From: JANXDG01 sp964561135
GTDB taxonomy: Bacteria > Elusimicrobiota > Endomicrobiia > DTEH01
NCBI GenBank assembly: GCA_964561135.1
Contig: CAZLOB010000054.1
Span: forward strand, 61,973-125,972
Direction: 5' to 3'
Length of the DNA stretch: 64,000 bases
A program made the translations under genes and the position numbers. Of this stretch, positions 33,722 to 42,029 are shown in pieces (the stretch's first letter is position 1; each line of letters starts with the position of its first letter). A model generated the notes under the pieces. It saw only the letters and a list, made by a program, of their open reading frames with translations. It was not told the DNA's origin and ran no database searches.

Positions 33722-34363
33722 TTATTCTTTTTGTTTTTTATCTTCTGCCAAATATTTTCTTAATTTAAACTTCACTCCAATTTTTTTTGCAATTTGTTTA
33801 GCTTTATTAATATCTATCAGAGGGTGATTGATGGTTGTAACGACTACTTCACTAATATATTTTTTTGCTTGTTCAATAAATCTTATAATTTTGTCAAATG
33901 GTTTATCTATTGATGTTTTATGAAGTTTGAGATAAATATCTTCATTGTGTGCATTTAACGAAATAGAAATACTATCAACCGCATTTTTAATAAGTCTACA
34001 TACATTTAACCTACAATACGCACTTGCGAGACCACTAGTATTAACACGTATTTTATACTTATTAGGATATTTTTTTTTGATCCACAAAGCAACTTGTTTA
34101 ACAATCCTCCAACGTAGTAACGGTTCACCATATCCACAAAAAACTATTTCTTCTACGTTTGGATGAATCATTAATTTTTTATTTAAAGCATTACATATTT
34201 GTTTTAAATTTGGTTCTTTATATAAAGATAAATTATATCCGCGGAAAAATTTTTTCCAACGAAATTTTATACAATAAGAGCATTTTACAGGACATTTGTT
34301 TGTTATGTTTAGGTAGAGATTATTTTTATATTTGTATATTATATTTGAAGACATTTTTGACAT
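33722..34363 (-). CDS. Radical SAM protein, TatD-associated type
   Basis: The 213-aa protein has the 4Fe-4S/SAM motif CxxxCxxC (NKCPVKCSYC) near the N-terminus, then EEIVFCGYGEPLLRW (GxGEP SAM-binding motif), RVNTSGLA and SISLNAHN. It resembles the short radical SAM proteins annotated as TatD-linked, which often sit beside metG or tatD; here it follows metG by 3 bases. It lacks a fused TatD nuclease domain and no tatD gene is in view. Substrate unknown. Confidence 0.78.
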   Translation of the reverse strand: MSKMSSNIIYKYKNNLYLNITNKCPVKCSYCIKFRWKKFFRGYNLSLYKEPNLKQICNALNKKLMIHPNVEEIVFCGYGEPLLRWRIVKQVALWIKKKYPNKYKIRVNTSGLASAYCRLNVCRLIKNAVDSISISLNAHNEDIYLKLHKTSIDKPFDKIIRFIEQAKKYISEVVVTTINHPLIDINKAKQIAKKIGVKFKLRKYLAEDKKQKE

Positions 34364-34366
34364 GTG

Positions 34367-35881
34367 TTATTTTATTTTTTTAAACAAAATACCAGGACTT
34401 TTAAACTCTTTTGACCTAATATAAACTATATTTTCTTTGACAAGTGTTTTAAAATCTTCAATGATAAATTCTTCTTCATTAAAACAAGCTAAAATTTTTT
34501 TACACACATTAGGCATCAAAGGATAACACAATAACACTACTGATTTTATGCAATAAAGAAGATCTGAAATAACATTTATAAGTTTTTGGATTTCTTTATT
34601 TTTAAACAAACTCCATGGTTGCATATCTTGTACATACTTATTTGCAAAAGATGAAATTGTTAATACTATATTTAATATTCCATGAATATCAAGTTTTTCA
34701 AAACATTTTTTGTAAGAAGAAACTGTTGAAATAATAACTTCTTTCACATTTGATGAAATTTCACTTACTATAAGCTGATTATTAAAATATTTTTCTAACA
34801 TTCCAAAAGTCCTGTTTATCAAATTCCCTAAATTATCTGCTAAAAGTTGATTATAACGTTGTATCATTTCGTTAATTGATATATCTCCATCTGTATCTAA
34901 AGGAAATGCTGAAATAACTAAACTACGTGCTGCATCTATACCAAAAAGATCTTTTAACTCTTTCGGTCTTATTATATTACCTAAAGTTTTCGACATTTTT
35001 TTACCTTCAATAGTAAAAAATCCGTGTGCTAAAATTTTTTTTGGTAATGATAAACCTAAAGAGAGCAAAATTGCTGGCCAAATCACTGAATGAAACCACA
35101 AAATATCTTTCCCTATAATATGTAAATCACAAGGCCAAAAATAAGAACAATTTTTTTTTGCAAGATTAAAATAATCAATACCTGAAAGATAATTTATTAA
35201 AGCATCAATCCAAACATAAGTTGTCTGTTGCTCATCGAAAGGTAATGGTATTCCCCATCTTAAAGTTTTTCTAGAAATACTTATATCCTCAACAGGAAGT
35301 TGTAACTTACCTAAAATTTCGTTTTTACGTGTTTCAGGGATAATTTGTATTTCACCATTTTGTATTTTTTCAAAAATAATAGTTTTATATTTTGAGATCT
35401 TTAAAAAATAATTTTCTTCTTTATGTAATATAGGTTTTGTTAAATGGTCTGGACAAACACCGTCAACAAGTTCATCTTCAGAAATAAACCGTTCACATTG
35501 CACACAATATAACCCTTCATAATAAGCTTTATATATATCACCGTTGTCAAACAATCTTTGTAAAATAAGTTTCACTGTATCTTCATGAAGTTTATCAGTA
35601 GTTCTAATAAAATTTGAATATTCTATACAAAATTCCTCCCATACATTTTTAAATTTTTCTACGATAAAATCACAATATTGTTTTGGTTCGTAATTATTTT
35701 TTTTCGCAACTTCATAGATTTTTGCACCATGTTCATCTGTCCCTGTTAAAAAAAATGTGTCAATTCCTAAAAGTTTATAATATCTTGATATTACATCAGC
35801 AATAATTGTAGTATACAAATGTCCTATATGAGGTTCATCGTTAACATAGTAAATTGGTGTGGTTAGATAAAATTTTTTCAT
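34367..35881 (-). CDS. metG: Methionyl-tRNA synthetase (short form)
   Basis: Charges tRNA-Met. The 504-aa class I synthetase has HIGH at 18-21, a zinc knuckle (CVQCERFISEDELVDGVCPDH) with Cys/His ligands, the LTGTDEHGAKI block, KMSKS as GKKMSKTLGNI near 297, and the anticodon-binding helices at the end (YVQDMQPWSLFKN). It lacks the C-terminal EMAP/Trbp111 extension present in some bacteria, whose genes carry it separately or lack it. It starts 2 bases after the hldD stop. Confidence 0.96.
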   Translation of the reverse strand: MKKFYLTTPIYYVNDEPHIGHLYTTIIADVISRYYKLLGIDTFFLTGTDEHGAKIYEVAKKNNYEPKQYCDFIVEKFKNVWEEFCIEYSNFIRTTDKLHEDTVKLILQRLFDNGDIYKAYYEGLYCVQCERFISEDELVDGVCPDHLTKPILHKEENYFLKISKYKTIIFEKIQNGEIQIIPETRKNEILGKLQLPVEDISISRKTLRWGIPLPFDEQQTTYVWIDALINYLSGIDYFNLAKKNCSYFWPCDLHIIGKDILWFHSVIWPAILLSLGLSLPKKILAHGFFTIEGKKMSKTLGNIIRPKELKDLFGIDAARSLVISAFPLDTDGDISINEMIQRYNQLLADNLGNLINRTFGMLEKYFNNQLIVSEISSNVKEVIISTVSSYKKCFEKLDIHGILNIVLTISSFANKYVQDMQPWSLFKNKEIQKLINVISDLLYCIKSVVLLCYPLMPNVCKKILACFNEEEFIIEDFKTLVKENIVYIRSKEFKSPGILFKKIK

Positions 35882-35883
35882 TT

Positions 35884-36876
35884 TTACTCGTTGTAATCTG
35901 CAAGATATTTATTTTTGGATAAATATTTATTAACATATTCACTTACTGCTAAATAAAAATCTGTAATTGGTATATTGTATCCACAGGAGAACAATTTTTT
36001 CATCTCAGCTTTTGTATAATATTGATATTGATCTTTTATTTCTTTTGGCATCTCAATATATTCTATATTTGGTTTTTTACCTAAACTTTCAAACACAGCT
36101 TTTACAAGCTGGTTAAAACTATGAGGCTCACCTGTACCTATGTTGTAAATACCAACTAAATTTCTGTTTGTATAAAAAAACATTGTCATGTTCAACGCGT
36201 CTTTTATATAAATAAAATCGCGAAGTTGTTCTCCATCCGCATATTCTTCTCTATATGATTTAAATAACTTGACTTTTCCATCAGACATTATTTGCTCATA
36301 CGCTTTTATTACGAAACTGCGCATATCAGCTTTATGGTATTCATTAGGACCAAAAACATTAAAATATTTTAATCCAACAATTTTTGTTAAAAGACCGTTA
36401 TGTTTTGCCCATAAGTCAAATAAATGTTTAGAATATCCGTACATATTTAAAGGACGAAGATTCTCTAACTCATCTTCATCATCTGAAAAACCATGGGTCC
36501 CATCACCATAAGTTGCAGCAGAAGATGCATAAATAAATCTTATGTTTCTGTTAACAGCATATTCACACAAAATTTTTGTATATTCATAATTATTTTTTAT
36601 ATAATGTCTTGCATCTGGATAAATAGTTGATGAACATGCTCCCATATGAAAAATTGTATCTATCTCAAATTTATCATATTTCCCACTTATTAGATTATTT
36701 AAAAAATCATCTTTTTCAACATAGTCAACAAATTCTAATCCTAAAAGGTTTTTCCATTTGATATTATTTATTTCGTCCACAACAAGAATATTTTTTTCAC
36801 CAAGTTTGTTGAGCTTCCATATAATACCACTACCTATAAATCCTGCACCACCTGTTACTATGATTAATTTTTTCAT
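35884..36876 (-). CDS. hldD: ADP-L-glycero-D-manno-heptose 6-epimerase
   Basis: Last step of ADP-heptose synthesis for the LPS inner core. The 330-aa short-chain dehydrogenase has VTGGAGFIGS at the N-terminus, FHMGACSST, ASSAATYGDG and the catalytic YGYSKHLFD (YxxxK). KYFNVFGPNEYHKADMRS is specific for HldD/RfaD. An AAGGA ribosome site sits upstream of the ATG. Clustered with gmhB and lpxK, consistent with LPS synthesis. The hldE and gmhA genes are not in the window. Confidence 0.93.
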   Translation of the reverse strand: MKKLIIVTGGAGFIGSGIIWKLNKLGEKNILVVDEINNIKWKNLLGLEFVDYVEKDDFLNNLISGKYDKFEIDTIFHMGACSSTIYPDARHYIKNNYEYTKILCEYAVNRNIRFIYASSAATYGDGTHGFSDDEDELENLRPLNMYGYSKHLFDLWAKHNGLLTKIVGLKYFNVFGPNEYHKADMRSFVIKAYEQIMSDGKVKLFKSYREEYADGEQLRDFIYIKDALNMTMFFYTNRNLVGIYNIGTGEPHSFNQLVKAVFESLGKKPNIEYIEMPKEIKDQYQYYTKAEMKKLFSCGYNIPITDFYLAVSEYVNKYLSKNKYLADYNE

Positions 36877-36887
36877 TTTCCTTCTTT

Positions 36888-37673
36888 CTATTGTGCAGAA
36901 TAATAACTTTCTAAATCTGCAAACACCCTACCTATTAAAACTCTGCTTTCAAGCCGGACAGGAAGTTTTTTTTCATCATTTGTTATATAAACAAACAATC
37001 TACCCCTCGCTCTAAACAAAGGAAATTTCCTTAAGTCAACTTTTGGTTCAACTTTTAAACATTCATACTCTTTATCAAATATTTTTATCTTGCAAATTTG
37101 TATAATATCAACAACCATAGGGTACACAACTTTTCCAAGCCAAACATCAAACACATATTGTTTACCCACTTCAATATTTTGTAACCTTAACCAATACAAA
37201 GCAGAAACTACATCTTGAACAAAAATGGGGCAATATCCAGTTGTCTTGTCAGAAAGATTATACCAAAAATTGTCCACATGGTTAAAAACAGCTTCGTCAT
37301 AAGAAACATAACCTGCTTCTTTTTGATCACTAACAAATTTCAATGAATAAAAACCGTCAAAATCAACATATGAATCTGTTTTATTTCTTACTTTATATAT
37401 CAAATCTATTGATTTATTTGAACTTGTTTTTGTGTAAATATGGAACACTTTTTGTCCATATAATTCTGTTGTTTCAATTCCCATTTCTGCTTGACCAGCT
37501 GGTATTATCTCCCAATAGATTTTATAGTTTAAAATTTCATTTTTATAAGCACTATCTATTTTTCTTAAACTAACATTATTACAAACTATTTGTTCTTCAT
37601 TAAAACCATTTTTTTCAGAAAACAAATATAAACTTGTCAAAAGAAAAATTAACACAAATATTTTTCTTAACAT
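36888..37673 (-). CDS. DUF3108 family exported protein
   Basis: Putative periplasmic protein, 261 aa. It has a signal peptide (1-18), then the DUF3108 fold (about 48-255) beginning NEILNYKIYWEIIPAGQAEMGIE, with DLIYKVRNKTDSYVD and a C-terminal WLGKVVYPMVVDI/ LEVK-type beta region. The family has a predicted lipocalin-like or beta-barrel form and is common in diderms, often near LPS or cell-wall genes. Function unknown. The gmhB stop and this ATG abut with no gap. Confidence 0.82.
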   Translation of the reverse strand: MLRKIFVLIFLLTSLYLFSEKNGFNEEQIVCNNVSLRKIDSAYKNEILNYKIYWEIIPAGQAEMGIETTELYGQKVFHIYTKTSSNKSIDLIYKVRNKTDSYVDFDGFYSLKFVSDQKEAGYVSYDEAVFNHVDNFWYNLSDKTTGYCPIFVQDVVSALYWLRLQNIEVGKQYVFDVWLGKVVYPMVVDIIQICKIKIFDKEYECLKVEPKVDLRKFPLFRARGRLFVYITNDEKKLPVRLESRVLIGRVFADLESYYSAQ

Positions 37674-38213
37674 TTATCTTTCGTTTAAAATAATCTCAAC
37701 TGCTTCAGAAAAATTTTTTGCAATAAAGTCAGGTTTCCATTGAAATTGGTCAATATTATCTACTGTTGAAGCAAGTAAAATTGTTTTTACTGCTAAGTTT
37801 TTACCAAAACCAATATCTGTGTCTTTATCACCAACTACAAAAGATTTTTCTTTATCAATTTGTTCTAACATTTCTTTGACAGCACCTATTTTTGGTTTCC
37901 TACATTCACAACCGCTATCAGGCATATGTGGGCAAAAATAGTATCTATAGATCTCAACACCATATTGTTTTAAAACTTCAGAAATTTTTTTATGTATAGC
38001 ATGTAGGTTTTCAATTTGTACTAAACCCCTCGCTATACCTGACTGGTTTGTAACCACAACTAATTTAAAACCCGCATCATAAAGTTTTTTTAATCCTTCA
38101 ACAACACCATCTAAAAACTCCACTTCATCCGGATTATTAAGAAAAATTTTGTCAACAATAATAGTACCGTCACGATCTAAAAAAACTATAGGGAATTTAT
38201 CAACTGTTGCCAT
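37674..38213 (-). CDS. gmhB: D-glycero-beta-D-manno-heptose-1,7-bisphosphate 7-phosphatase
   Basis: HAD-family phosphatase that makes heptose 1-phosphate in ADP-heptose synthesis. The 179-aa protein has the HAD nucleophile motif FLDRDGTI, VVTNQSGIARG, the four-ligand zinc loop CPHMPDSGCECRKP and VVGDKDTDIG. The zinc loop and length identify GmhB rather than HisB. An AAGAAGGGG ribosome site is 7 bases from the ATG. The start overlaps lpxK by 28 bases. Confidence 0.95.
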   Translation of the reverse strand: MATVDKFPIVFLDRDGTIIVDKIFLNNPDEVEFLDGVVEGLKKLYDAGFKLVVVTNQSGIARGLVQIENLHAIHKKISEVLKQYGVEIYRYYFCPHMPDSGCECRKPKIGAVKEMLEQIDKEKSFVVGDKDTDIGFGKNLAVKTILLASTVDNIDQFQWKPDFIAKNFSEAVEIILNER

Positions 38214-39244
38214 ATATCAACCCCTTCTTTAATTTCAAGTTTTATATTGCAACAATAAATTTTGTCAAAATATTTTGGTTCAATTTTATTCATTAAACGA
38301 AAAATTTTAACAACATCTTTATATGTCATCACAATCGGATATGATATTTGTTCTTTCCATTTTTTAAGGTCTTTGATTTTGTACCAATAATGATCTGAAT
38401 AAAAAATTTTTTGTTTTACATCAAAACCTTCCAAGTCTAACATTTTTACAAAAATTTCAGGTCTTGCAATACCACAACATACCGCAACAGTTTGATAAAA
38501 CAACAAAAATTCGTTTGGTTTAAAAATTTTTTTTGACCATACATTAACAAAATTTACAATTTCATAATTAGTTAATATAATTTTTACATGTTTATTAAAA
38601 GAACTAATTTTATTTTTAACATAATCACAAACACCTTCTTTTACAAATCTAGTATGGTTTAAAATAACATAGTGAGCGCGTTTTATAGCAGAATATAATG
38701 GTTCTCTTAGTTTCCCTAAAGGAAACAAAAGTTGTGGCTCATGAACAAAATCATACATGTTTATTACCAAAATGTTAACATCTTTATAAAACTTAAAATT
38801 TTGGTATCCATCATCAGAAATAATTATTTCAGAAAACTTTGACAGTTCAGATATTGCGCTAACTCGTTGTGAGGATATTGCCATCGGTAAGTTAAGTTTC
38901 GAATACAGCATATATGCTTCATCGCCAATCTCTTCTATAAGCTCATCATTATTTTCTTGAGGCAACAATAAAACTACTTTTTTACTTCTTTTTTTTCTTT
39001 TGTATCCTCGCATAACAATTCCTACTTTTTTATCTTTTTTAATAAGTTCCTCTGCTAGAAAAGAAACAATTGTTGTTTTACCACTACCACCTAAGGTGTG
39101 ATTACCAATACAAACAATTTTAACTCCATCAAACTTTTTTTGTCTAATTTTGTTAACCAGTTTTATAATTTGAAAAAAGAAATAATATACTGGAACTAAA
39201 ACTATTCTAACTGGTAACAAAATGTATAACAAAAATTTCATCAT
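38186..39244 (-). CDS. lpxK: Tetraacyldisaccharide 4'-kinase LpxK
   Basis: Membrane-associated kinase that phosphorylates the lipid A disaccharide. The ATG at 39244 is used because it overlaps the lpxL stop as ATGA and has GGAAAG upstream; a start 12 bases earlier is also open. 352 aa: an N-terminal membrane-associated helix (about 3-22), Walker A GNHTLGGSGKTT, MRGYKRK, the LpxK signature ISDDGYQN, and PLGKLREPLYS. Direct evidence for lipid A synthesis, hence a diderm with LPS. The lipid A genes lpxA, lpxC, lpxD and lpxB are elsewhere. Confidence 0.95.
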   Translation of the reverse strand: MMKFLLYILLPVRIVLVPVYYFFFQIIKLVNKIRQKKFDGVKIVCIGNHTLGGSGKTTIVSFLAEELIKKDKKVGIVMRGYKRKKRSKKVVLLLPQENNDELIEEIGDEAYMLYSKLNLPMAISSQRVSAISELSKFSEIIISDDGYQNFKFYKDVNILVINMYDFVHEPQLLFPLGKLREPLYSAIKRAHYVILNHTRFVKEGVCDYVKNKISSFNKHVKIILTNYEIVNFVNVWSKKIFKPNEFLLFYQTVAVCCGIARPEIFVKMLDLEGFDVKQKIFYSDHYWYKIKDLKKWKEQISYPIVMTYKDVVKIFRLMNKIEPKYFDKIYCCNIKLEIKEGVDIWQQLINSL

Positions 39245-40095
39245 TTTTCTTTCCATCTTCTATGAAGCCACATCCATTGATCCGGATATTTTTGAATATA
39301 TTTTTCTATGATTTTGTTAATCTGTAGTGTATTATATTCTAAATCTTTTTTTAAATTATTGCTATATGTCGGAGAATAAAAATCTTCAATAAAAACTTTA
39401 TAACAACTATTTTCTTTAATACAAAACATAGGCAGTATTTTGCTACCAAGTCTTTTGTTTAACAATGTGACCACAGGAGTAGTAAACGCTGGCATACCTA
39501 AAAAATCTACTCGCACAGATCCTTCAACAATATGTTGGTCTGGTAGCAAATACACAATCCCACCGTCTTTTAACCATTTTATTATTTTGTTTAATTGATG
39601 CGCATAAAAAACTTTGCCACCTAAACTCTCTCTAATTTTTTTAACCTGCCACTCAACAAACTTATTTCTTAACGGACGTACAATTGCAGCAATTTTGTAT
39701 CCTTCCAAGACCAACCTTTGTGCAAGTAGTTCCCAATTACCTATATGTGCCGAAACTATAATAGTGTTATTTGAAAGTTTTTGTTTAATTTCATTCCCGT
39801 CAATAATTATTTTATAAAAAATTTTTTTCGGATTGTGTATATATTTAATGGAAACTAAAAATGTCCATCCTATATTAAACCATACGTTGTTAACTTTTTT
39901 TACAATTTCTTTTGTTTGCATCTGTGGAAAAACAAGTTTAAAATTTTTTATCATCAACCTTTGACGCTTATATAAAAAAGCTTTAACTAAAAAAATAACT
40001 GTTTTTAAAAATTTTTTCAACAGAAATTCTGGAAATAATAAAACAAAAAACTTAAAACTATAAACAAAAAGAAATTCAATTTCTTCTCTAATCAT
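39241..40095 (-). CDS. lpxL: Lipid A biosynthesis acyltransferase (LpxL/HtrB family)
   Basis: Adds secondary acyl chains to lipid A. The ATG at 40095 is used (284 aa) because it overlaps the upstream deacetylase stop as ATGA; a longer frame would overlap that gene by 82 bases. It has an N-terminal membrane helix (FLFVYSFKFFVLLFP), the catalytic HxxxxE as SAHIGNWEL, AIVRPLRNKFVEW, YLLPDQHIVEGSVRVDFLGMPAFTT and the C-terminal WMWLHRRWK. The latter two motifs are characteristic. Which acyl position it serves cannot be told. Confidence 0.92.
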   Translation of the reverse strand: MIREEIEFLFVYSFKFFVLLFPEFLLKKFLKTVIFLVKAFLYKRQRLMIKNFKLVFPQMQTKEIVKKVNNVWFNIGWTFLVSIKYIHNPKKIFYKIIIDGNEIKQKLSNNTIIVSAHIGNWELLAQRLVLEGYKIAAIVRPLRNKFVEWQVKKIRESLGGKVFYAHQLNKIIKWLKDGGIVYLLPDQHIVEGSVRVDFLGMPAFTTPVVTLLNKRLGSKILPMFCIKENSCYKVFIEDFYSPTYSNNLKKDLEYNTLQINKIIEKYIQKYPDQWMWLHRRWKEK

Positions 40096-40895
40096 ATGCC
40101 AAAAACTATTTTTAAATAAAAATCTAAATTTCTCACTAAATCCTTTAGACTCATTGCTGAAACTTCTTTCCATTCAATCCGAGGCAAACAGTAAAAATCT
40201 ATGCCCTTATCAATCCTAACCAAATCTTTCTTTAAGGAAGTAGCTGTTAGGTATCCCTCTTGTTGTAAAATTTCACTATAATTTTTAAAAACCTTGCCAA
40301 AAGGATAACAAAAATGGACGACCTCAACACCAAGCTTATCTTTTATTACTTTCTTAGACTCTTTTATCTCATATATTATTTCTTGTTTTGAAAGTTCACT
40401 TAAATCAGGATGAGATATACTGTGAGAACCCACTTCAAAAACATCTAACATTTCTTTAACCTGTGTAAAACTAATCATTTTTGCCTGTGTCATTAACGGA
40501 TATGTATAATATCCTTCTAAGACAGCATTAACATGTAAATATACTGTAGCTTTAAAATTATATTTCTTAAGTACAACATATGCATTAGATAAATCTTCGT
40601 ATCCATCATCAAATGTTATACAAAATTTTTTCCTTAAAAACTTCCAATCATTTTTTTCTACTCTATTTTTAAACTCTGTTAAAGAAATTGTTCTATATCC
40701 TTTTGAGAATAAAAACTTCATTTGTTTTTCAAAAGTTCTTGGTTTAACATATAACGATTTTAATCCTCCTTGGTAATCACCAATTCTATGATAAACCAAA
40801 ATAAAAATTGTATTTCTATATTTAAGATACAAAAAAATATAAAAACTTAACAATAACACTAAAACTCCTGCTAGTTGTTTTAAAATTTTTTTCAT
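40092..40895 (-). CDS. Membrane-anchored polysaccharide deacetylase (NodB family)
   Basis: CE4-type deacetylase, 267 aa, with one N-terminal membrane helix (about 5-25) that places it outside the membrane. Motif 1 is CITFDDGYED (metal and catalytic Asp), motif 2 GSHSISHPDLS (two metal His), and motif 3 FCYPFGK. The substrate could be an LPS sugar, peptidoglycan or an exopolysaccharide; the neighbours are LPS genes. Both ends overlap neighbours as ATGA, which implies tight coupling in the operon. Confidence 0.9.
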   Translation of the reverse strand: MKKILKQLAGVLVLLLSFYIFLYLKYRNTIFILVYHRIGDYQGGLKSLYVKPRTFEKQMKFLFSKGYRTISLTEFKNRVEKNDWKFLRKKFCITFDDGYEDLSNAYVVLKKYNFKATVYLHVNAVLEGYYTYPLMTQAKMISFTQVKEMLDVFEVGSHSISHPDLSELSKQEIIYEIKESKKVIKDKLGVEVVHFCYPFGKVFKNYSEILQQEGYLTATSLKKDLVRIDKGIDFYCLPRIEWKEVSAMSLKDLVRNLDFYLKIVFGI

Positions 40896-41962
40896 AATTT
40901 ATAAAAATTTAAATATTCAGAAACCATTCTTTCATAAGAAAATTTTTTAATATCAAACTTTAACTGTAATTTTTTATAAGATTCTATATTTTTTATAACT
41001 TCTTCTACAAAAAAAACAAAATTGTCTACATTGGGAACACTTACAAACTTTACAAGTTTTAATAAATGTTCATCAAAAATTTCTTCAATTTTTGCCGCAG
41101 TTGTTGAAACTACAGGTTTACCCAAAACAACACTTTCTACAACAGTTCTCGGGATTCCTTCATGTTTCGAACAACATAATATAATATCGCTGCTATAAAT
41201 ATAATCTTCAACATTTGATACAAAACCTGTAAATATTACTCTATCTTTAAAACGAATTTTGTTTACCAATTTTATTAAACTGTGATAATACGATTTGGAT
41301 TCAATCTGTCCTACAACAAATAAATAAACATTGTATCCTTTCTTAAACAGTTTTTCTGCAACTTCAACTGCTATATGTTGGCTTTTATTCTCTTCAATTC
41401 TTCCTATGATTGACAAAACAACCGCATCCTGTGGGATTTCGTATATAACACGTATATCTTTTTGATGAGATTTAGCTTCAATTGCATCGTAAATAACTTT
41501 TATTTTATTACTTTTTATACCAAAATCTACTATTAGATTATTTTTTATTTTTTCAGAGACTGTTATAACACCATTACAAAAATAATACAAAAGTTTGTTT
41601 ATATATCTTTTTAATCCTTTTTTCCTATACTCAACATTTCTTGTTATGAAAACTTTTTTATTCAACAATTTCCCTATAAAAACACCTAACCAATAAAACT
41701 TAGGTGAATGAATATCAATCACATCTATTTTATGTTTTAATAGCAAATAAAATATTTTGACACCTGCAAAAAAATCAAGATCAAATATCGGATGAATGTT
41801 ATAAACTTTTATTCTATCCTTAAGTAATAAATTCAGCCTACTTGTAGGAAGACAAACTAATACCACATTATGTCCTTTTTCCTTAAAACCCTTACAACAC
41901 AAATATACACGTTCTGCCCCACCAGACCAATATTTTGCTGCATCAAATAATAATATGTTCAT
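40892..41962 (-). CDS. Family 4 glycosyltransferase
   Basis: GT-B enzyme, probably for LPS core sugars. The ATG at 41962 (356 aa) is chosen because MNILLFDAAKYWSGGAERVYL is the usual GT4 start; an upstream frame would add 14 basic residues. It carries a GGAERV donor-site motif, VIDIHSPKFYWLG, GVITVSEKIKNNL, SIIGRIEENKSQ and the EX7E-type segment CCSKHEGIPRTVVESVVLGKPVV. First gene of the minus-strand envelope run, facing the GT39 gene. Donor and acceptor unknown. Confidence 0.9.
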   Translation of the reverse strand: MNILLFDAAKYWSGGAERVYLCCKGFKEKGHNVVLVCLPTSRLNLLLKDRIKVYNIHPIFDLDFFAGVKIFYLLLKHKIDVIDIHSPKFYWLGVFIGKLLNKKVFITRNVEYRKKGLKRYINKLLYYFCNGVITVSEKIKNNLIVDFGIKSNKIKVIYDAIEAKSHQKDIRVIYEIPQDAVVLSIIGRIEENKSQHIAVEVAEKLFKKGYNVYLFVVGQIESKSYYHSLIKLVNKIRFKDRVIFTGFVSNVEDYIYSSDIILCCSKHEGIPRTVVESVVLGKPVVSTTAAKIEEIFDEHLLKLVKFVSVPNVDNFVFFVEEVIKNIESYKKLQLKFDIKKFSYERMVSEYLNFYKL

Positions 41963-41975
41963 AAAAAATTTCTTT

Positions 41976-42004
41976 TTTATACTAAATTTCCGTTGTTTTT
42001 GCAA
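41976..42004 (-). promoter_or_regulatory. Candidate promoter for the LPS gene run
   Basis: Minus strand TTGCAA (41999-42004), 17-base spacer, TATAAA (41976-41981). Transcription would begin near 41969, leaving only about 7 leader bases before the GT4 ATG. The 67-base divergent gap between the GT4 and GT39 starts must also hold the GT39 promoter. Confidence 0.4.
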
Positions 42005-42029
42005 TAAAGATTTTGTATATCTTGTTATT

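Noticed and set aside
33722..34363. Radical SAM partner of the AmmeMemoRadiSam system
   Set aside because: It is too short, far from the MEMO1 fusion, and looks more like the TatD-linked type beside metG.
39241..40173. Longer LpxL start at 40173
   Set aside because: It would overlap the upstream gene by 82 bases and add a segment not typical of the family; the ATGA start at 40095 fits better.
41955..42004. Longer starts for both divergent glycosyltransferases
   Set aside because: They would overlap each other, and family-typical N-termini start at 41962 (minus) and 42030 (plus).
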